64,000 bases of DNA from Actimicrobium sp047621345 (lineage in GTDB: Bacteria; Pseudomonadota; Gammaproteobacteria; Burkholderiales; Burkholderiaceae_D). Below the pieces are notes generated by a model, which did no database searches, had not been told where the DNA came from, and saw nothing but the letters and a program-made list of their open reading frames with translations. Location of the stretch: the NCBI GenBank assembly GCA_047621345.1, contig JBLHLW010000011.1, positions 1-64,000 of the forward strand, in the 5' to 3' direction. Shown here in pieces: positions 59,487-64,000 of the stretch (its first letter is position 1; every line of letters begins with the position of its first letter). A program made the position numbers and the translations under genes.

Positions 59487-59659
59487 GGAACGTTCCTTTC
59501 ATTGAGTAATGAGTCTTCGATATTACGCACTTCAGCGCCGGTAAACGCCTGCGTAAATCTGTCGATGAGTTCGGAAAAACTATTGCTCAGATGATTTTCC
59601 GTGCTGGCGATAAAGTTAGTGATTTGCGATTTGACCTTGTTGGTGATGGAAGGTAACAA
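59483..59659 (-). CDS. Possible 58-residue upstream ORF, coupled to HPF-like gene
   Basis: An open frame not led by ATG: a TTG at 59659, directly after a TAA, opens 58 codons that end in a TGA overlapping the HPF-like ATG. The product is amphipathic and protein-like (NFIASTENHLSNSFSELIDR in its middle), unlike a random frame. No ribosome site precedes the TTG, so it may instead be the tail of a decayed gene. The local base composition is richer in A and T than the neighbours. Confidence 0.35.
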   Translation of the reverse strand: MLPSITNKVKSQITNFIASTENHLSNSFSELIDRFTQAFTGAEVRNIEDSLLNERNVP

Positions 59660-59867
59660 TTAATCTTAATGTTCTTTTCACCAGGCATAAGGCGATATAA
59701 ATACTTATCAGAGTCGCAATTCCCAGCAATATTGCCGGCGGTTACCGCTGCATCTCCCAAGGGAACGAAAAGTCAATGTTGTGAACTAATTCACTTTTCA
59801 TTGCGCAACCGCTGCGGCGGATCTTCCCGTCGTTAGCGCATTCATCGCAGTTTTCTACGGGATACCC
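59660..59867. promoter_or_regulatory. Divergent AT-rich control region before opgG
   Basis: The remainder of the 381-bp gap between the HPF-like and opgG starts is AT-rich compared with its surroundings. It contains an imperfect palindrome at 59767-59799 (GAAAAGT...ACTTTTC enclosing GTGAACTAATTCAC), a possible operator. No promoter or ribosome site could be assigned with confidence. Confidence 0.35.
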
Positions 59868-61415
59868 ATGCATTCAACAATACGGCCGTCACGCTCCGTT
59901 TCTTCGATCTGGACCCTGCTCGCCTTGCTGCTGGCGCTCTGGTCAGCGCTGGCTGGCAGCAGTGCACACGCCTTTGATTTTGCCGATGTGATTCTGCGCG
60001 CCAAGGTGCTATCGCAGAGTGCCTATAAAAAACCTGCCAACAATTTACCCAAACCAGTCGATGACCTCAGCTACGACCAGTACCGCGACATCCGCTTCGA
60101 TACGGATAAATCGCTATGGCGCAGCGCCAAGCTGCCTTTTGAGGTGGCTTTTTTTCATCAAGGCTTGTTTTACGATCATCCGGTGAAGATTAGCGAGGTT
60201 ATTCAGAAAAAAGTGCGCGAGATCAAATTCGATCCGCACTCTTTCAATTACGGTAAGAACGCGATTGATCCGAAGCAGCTTGGGCAGCTCGGCTTTGCCG
60301 GTTTTCGGGTGCACACGGCATTGAACTCAAAAAAATACAAGGATGAGGTCGTCGTGTTTTTGGGGGCCAGTTATTTCCGGGCGCTTGGCAAAGGGCAGGC
60401 GTACGGTGCATCGGCGCGTGGCTTGGCGATTGATACGGCGCAAAACTCCGGTGAAGAGTTTCCGCAGTTTTCCGAATTCTGGCTGGTGCGTCCAAAGGGC
60501 AACGATCAGGATCTGACGATTTTCGCGCTGCTGGACTCGCGCCGCGCGACCGGAGCTTATCGGTTCATCGTCAAGCCGGGTAGCGACACGGTGGTCGACG
60601 TCAAGGCGCAGTTGTTCCTGCGCGAAAACGTGACGACGCTTGGTATTGCGCCGCTGACCAGCATGTATTTTTTTGGCGAAAATCAGCGCTCGACGGTCGA
60701 GGATTACCGACCTGAAGTACATGATTCGGACGGTCTGTCGGTGCAGACCGGTAGTGATGAATGGATCTGGCGGCCGTTGGTCAATCCGAAGCGTTTGCTG
60801 GTGACCTCTTTCGCTCTCGACAATCCGAAGGGTTTCGGCATGATGCAGCGCGATCGCAGTTTTTCCAGCTTCCAGGATCTTGAAGCGCGCTATGAAAAAC
60901 GGCCTAGCGTCTGGATAGAGCCGACCGGAAAATGGGGCAAGGGCCGCATCGAACTGGTCCAACTACCGACGGCCGATGAAACCAACGACAACGCGGTAGC
61001 GTTCTGGGTGCCGGAGCGGATGCCCAAGCCGGGGCAGCCGTATAACGTCGAGTACAAGATGCGCTGGGAAAAGGAGTCCGAAACGCAGCCTCCGCATGCC
61101 TGGGTGACGCAAACACGCCGCGGTCACGGCTACACCAAAAAAGTCGACGGCAGTATCGCGCTGATCATCGATTTCGATGGCCCTGCTTTTAAGAAATTAC
61201 CGGCCGACACCAGGCTGGAGGGCGCCGTCACCATTGATGGAAACGGCAAGCTGATGGAAACCAACACGTATCGCAATGAAGTCACCGGTGGTTGGCGTAT
61301 TGCCATACGGCTTGATCGCAACGACGATGCCAAACCGGTCGAACTGACCGCCCACCTGCGCAACGAAAAAGAAGTCACCTCAGAAACCTGGAGCTACATA
61401 TTGCCGCCCAACTAA
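59868..61415 (+). CDS. opgG: Periplasmic glucan biosynthesis protein OpgG
   Basis: OpgG acts in the periplasm on osmoregulated periplasmic glucans, probably shaping or branching the beta-1,2-glucan chain. The 515 residues start with a signal peptide (to about residue 36, SAHAF) followed by DFADVILRAKVLSQSAYK, a family marker. The C-terminal Ig-like region contains the WRIAIRLDRND strand. It is followed, with only 50 bp or an overlap, by opgH. Confidence 0.95.
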   Translation: MHSTIRPSRSVSSIWTLLALLLALWSALAGSSAHAFDFADVILRAKVLSQSAYKKPANNLPKPVDDLSYDQYRDIRFDTDKSLWRSAKLPFEVAFFHQGLFYDHPVKISEVIQKKVREIKFDPHSFNYGKNAIDPKQLGQLGFAGFRVHTALNSKKYKDEVVVFLGASYFRALGKGQAYGASARGLAIDTAQNSGEEFPQFSEFWLVRPKGNDQDLTIFALLDSRRATGAYRFIVKPGSDTVVDVKAQLFLRENVTTLGIAPLTSMYFFGENQRSTVEDYRPEVHDSDGLSVQTGSDEWIWRPLVNPKRLLVTSFALDNPKGFGMMQRDRSFSSFQDLEARYEKRPSVWIEPTGKWGKGRIELVQLPTADETNDNAVAFWVPERMPKPGQPYNVEYKMRWEKESETQPPHAWVTQTRRGHGYTKKVDGSIALIIDFDGPAFKKLPADTRLEGAVTIDGNGKLMETNTYRNEVTGGWRIAIRLDRNDDAKPVELTAHLRNEKEVTSETWSYILPPN

Positions 61416-61465
61416 ACCCTCTCCCGGCGCCACTTGATGCGCAATGCAGTGCCTATCTTGACCGG

Positions 61466-63877
61466 TTGCAGCTGACGTCGTCACAACGGCGCGTACTGGA
61501 AGCTGCCGCAGTCGCTGGCGATCCGTCGTCAGCGATGCAAGCGATGCAAGCGATTCATGCGGCGCTGGCTGGCGTGGAACATGCCGATACTCCGGCTTAC
61601 GCATCGGTCGCTGCCCGACTGCATCTGGCAGACATGCCCGCAATCGATGCGGGTCGCTCTGCAGGAGGCAAGATTGTCCCGACAACGCCAGCGCTCAACC
61701 GGACGTCGATGGTTCCACAGCCATGGGGCGAGCTCAATCCACTGGTGCGCTGGTTTCATTCGATGCTCGGTCGGTACGATAGTGCCTCACAGTCGATCCG
61801 CCGCGGGCCGACGTCGGCCGATGCGCCTGATCCGCGTGGTAATTGGCAGCGCGGTGGCGGTATGCGCCGGATTGTATTGCTGTTATTGATGTTAGTCCAA
61901 GGCGGCATGGCCACTTATTTCATGAGTGAGGTGTTGCCGTATCACGGTGCCAAACCGATGGAAATGGTGACGCTGGTGCTGTTCGCTATTTTGTTTGGCT
62001 GGGTGTCGGTCGGCTTCTGGACGGCGATGGCGGGTTTTCTGGTGTTGCTGCGCCGGGGCGACCGGTACCTGATTTCGTCCAGTGATACAGGTGGTGCTGT
62101 TGAGGCCGCAGCGCGTACTGCCATCGTCATGCCGATCTGTAACGAAGATGTGGGTCGGGTTTTTGCCGGCTTGCGGGCGACGTACGATTCGGTCCGACGT
62201 AACGGCACGCTGGCGCAATTCGATTTTTTTGTTCTCAGTGACAGTAGTGATCCCGATCTGTGTGTCGCCGAGCTGGCTGCCTGGCAACAACTTTGTCGCG
62301 ATACGGATGGGAGCCTGCGGATTTTTTATCGTCATCGCCAACTGCGCGTCAAGCGCAAGAGCGGCAATATCGACAATTTCTGCCGGCGCTGGGGCGCCAA
62401 TTATCGCTACATGATCGTGCTTGATGCCGACAGTGTGATGAGCGGGTCCTGTCTGGCATCGCTGGTGCGGCTGATGGAAGCCAATCCCGGTACCGGCATC
62501 ATCCAGACTGCGCCGCGGGCGTCCGGACGTGACACGTTGTATGCCCGTATTCAGCAATTTTCGACACGTATCTACGGGCCGCTATTCACGGCTGGCCTGC
62601 ATTACTGGCAACTGGGCGAATCCCACTATTGGGGCCACAATGCGATCATCCGGCTGGCGCCGTTCATGCGCCATTGTGCGCTGGCACCGCTGCCGGGCAC
62701 TGGCGGGTTGGCCGGCGATATCCTGTCGCATGATTTTGTCGAAGCCGCGTTGATGCGGCGCGCCGGCTGGGCGGTCTGGATTGCCTATGACTTGCCGGGC
62801 AGTTACGAGGAAATGCCACCAAACTTGCTCGATGAACTCAAGCGCGACCGGCGCTGGTGCCATGGCAATCTGATGAATTTCCGTCTGTTCATGGCGCACG
62901 GCATGCATCCGGTGCACCGGACCGTGTTTGCCACGGGTGTGATGGCTTACCTGTCGGCGCCGTTGTGGTTGCTCTTTCTGGCATTGTCGACCGGCATGCT
63001 GGCAGCGCATACGCTGATCGTGCCCGAGTATTTCACGATGCCGCGCCAGTTGTTCCCGATCTGGCCCGAGTGGCATCCTGAAAAAGCGCTGGCGCTGTTT
63101 TCGGCAACGGCGACGCTCTTGTTTTTACCCAAGGTATTGAGTGTGGCGCTGATTTCGTTGCAAGGCGCCAAGCGCTATGGCGGCTCGCTGCGGCTGTTTC
63201 TGGGAATGTTGATTGAGCTGGTGTTTTCGGCCTTGCTGGCGCCTGTCCGCATGCTATTTCATACGCGTTTCGTGACGGCGGCTTTTCTCGGCTGGGAAAT
63301 GCGCTGGAAATCACCGCCACGTGGCGATGCCGAAACCAGTTGGGCTGAAGCCGTCCGCAAGCATGGGCTGCAGTCATTGTTCGGTCTGGTCTGGGGCGCT
63401 GGCGTGGTCTGGCTGGAGCCAGGTTTCCTGTGGTGGCTGTTGCCGATCGTCGGCTCGCTGACCTTGTCGATCCCGTTGTCGGCGCTTTCAAGCCGGGTGA
63501 CGCTGGGGCGGCGTTTGCGGCGTCTCGGCTTGTTCGTGATTCCCGAAGAAATCAAACCGCCACCGGAGTTGCGCGCCACCACGACTTACCTCGCAGCGAC
63601 GGCGCCGGCGCCGACATTTGCCGATGCCGTCGTCGATCCGCAACTCAACGCGCTGGTCTGCGCCTGCGCGAGCGCGCGCCCTGGCTTGCCCGCCGCTGCG
63701 CAGTCCAGCCATCGCGTGCTAGCGCAGGTTGCGCTGGAGCAGGGTGCTGCCGCGCTGACACCACAGCAGTGCAATTTGCTGTTGCAAGACCCGCTCGCGC
63801 TGTCGCAATTGCATCTGGAGGTGTGGAGCGCACCGCGGGTTCATCGGCAGTGGAGGGCGCTGATCAACGCGGGTTAG
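61466..63877 (+). CDS. opgH: Glucan glucosyltransferase OpgH
   Basis: The inner-membrane glycosyltransferase that polymerises the glucan backbone from UDP-glucose and passes it to the periplasm. The product is about 803 residues with about eight helices. The GT2 motifs are clear: ICNEDVGRVFAGLRATYDS, VLDADSVMSG (DxD), SHDFVEAALMRRAGW and RDRRWCHGN (QxxRW-like). The assigned TTG at 61466 has no ribosome site. The frame stays open upstream and continues with family-like residues (AYLDRLQL), so the true start may be earlier, for example an ATT at 61400 preceded by GGAG. Confidence 0.93.
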   Translation: MQLTSSQRRVLEAAAVAGDPSSAMQAMQAIHAALAGVEHADTPAYASVAARLHLADMPAIDAGRSAGGKIVPTTPALNRTSMVPQPWGELNPLVRWFHSMLGRYDSASQSIRRGPTSADAPDPRGNWQRGGGMRRIVLLLLMLVQGGMATYFMSEVLPYHGAKPMEMVTLVLFAILFGWVSVGFWTAMAGFLVLLRRGDRYLISSSDTGGAVEAAARTAIVMPICNEDVGRVFAGLRATYDSVRRNGTLAQFDFFVLSDSSDPDLCVAELAAWQQLCRDTDGSLRIFYRHRQLRVKRKSGNIDNFCRRWGANYRYMIVLDADSVMSGSCLASLVRLMEANPGTGIIQTAPRASGRDTLYARIQQFSTRIYGPLFTAGLHYWQLGESHYWGHNAIIRLAPFMRHCALAPLPGTGGLAGDILSHDFVEAALMRRAGWAVWIAYDLPGSYEEMPPNLLDELKRDRRWCHGNLMNFRLFMAHGMHPVHRTVFATGVMAYLSAPLWLLFLALSTGMLAAHTLIVPEYFTMPRQLFPIWPEWHPEKALALFSATATLLFLPKVLSVALISLQGAKRYGGSLRLFLGMLIELVFSALLAPVRMLFHTRFVTAAFLGWEMRWKSPPRGDAETSWAEAVRKHGLQSLFGLVWGAGVVWLEPGFLWWLLPIVGSLTLSIPLSALSSRVTLGRRLRRLGLFVIPEEIKPPPELRATTTYLAATAPAPTFADAVVDPQLNALVCACASARPGLPAAAQSSHRVLAQVALEQGAAALTPQQCNLLLQDPLALSQLHLEVWSAPRVHRQWRALINAG

Positions 63878-63939
63878 TCGGGGTGCAGGACGAGATGCTC
63901 AGAGGGGTTTTTGGACGAAAATCAGCCGAGGCGAAGTTT

Positions 63940-64000
63940 GCGCGCGTGGGCACATGAAGCCGTGCCCACGCGGATGCACCGCCGCACATCGGAATTGGCC
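63940..64000. repeat. Partial family 1 REPIN-like element at window end
   Basis: The sequence from 63940 carries GCGCGTGGGCAC...GTGCCCACGCG and then the shared core beginning GATGCACCGCCGCACATCGG, as in the array at 21957-22303. The unit continues beyond the window. Confidence 0.65.

Overview
The window looks like chromosome of a high-GC betaproteobacterium, most likely Burkholderiales of the Oxalobacteraceae type. The indications are an AccB-AccC-PrmA-zinc-ribbon/DUF3426-PfkB housekeeping run, a very long RpoD-like sigma factor, an ActP/DUF485 acetate uptake pair, OpgGH, and many short interspersed palindromic repeats between genes. This placement is inference from gene content, not a database match. 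No phage, integrase, transposase, CRISPR array, rRNA or tRNA was recognised.

Layout. 232-6663 (minus strand): acetyl-CoA carboxylase subunits AccB and AccC, PrmA, a zinc-ribbon membrane protein and a PfkB kinase; then a TlpA-like thioredoxin coupled to a conserved hypothetical. 6868-15992 (plus): an RpoD-family sigma factor with an unusual N-terminal extension of about 310 residues, then two large cyclic-di-GMP proteins. 16044-29062: an amide-use locus. A TTG-started fusion of an NCS1-type permease, a cysteine cluster, a histidine kinase and a receiver overlaps a LuxR-type response regulator, and it is divergent from a UrtABCDE-like ABC transporter, aliphatic amidase AmiE, an 84-residue cysteine protein, formamidase FmdA and an FmdB zinc ribbon. 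The simplest reading is that the permease-kinase senses a small amide or related nitrogen compound and the regulator switches on import and hydrolysis to ammonia.

29343-33756 (minus): a tight five-gene operon behind a clear Fur box, encoding a di-haem cytochrome c peroxidase-like lipoprotein, a porin, an FMN-binding protein, ApbE and a His-rich cytochrome b-like membrane protein. It looks like an iron-starvation-induced periplasmic redox system. 33904-41051: MarC, a BCCT transporter, ActP with DUF485, a short-chain dehydrogenase, a broken adhP and a universal stress protein. 41287-48499 (minus): a CusCBA copper/silver efflux system headed by a small metal-binding-looking secreted protein and followed by exported MsrB and MsrA. 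48509-55207 (minus): an exported amidase, a large TonB-dependent receptor and an S46 dipeptidyl-peptidase, probably for peptide scavenging. 55475-63877: a DJ-1/PfpI protein, HiPIP, a CYTH-CHAD protein, an HPF-like/small membrane/DUF2062 operon, and OpgG-OpgH for periplasmic glucans.

Two families of short palindromic repeats with REP/REPIN architecture are scattered between genes. Family 1 has hairpin arms GTGGGCAC/GTGCCCAC and includes a three-unit, 124-bp-period tandem array between urtA and urtB. Family 2 has arms GGTGCAAT/ATTGCACC.
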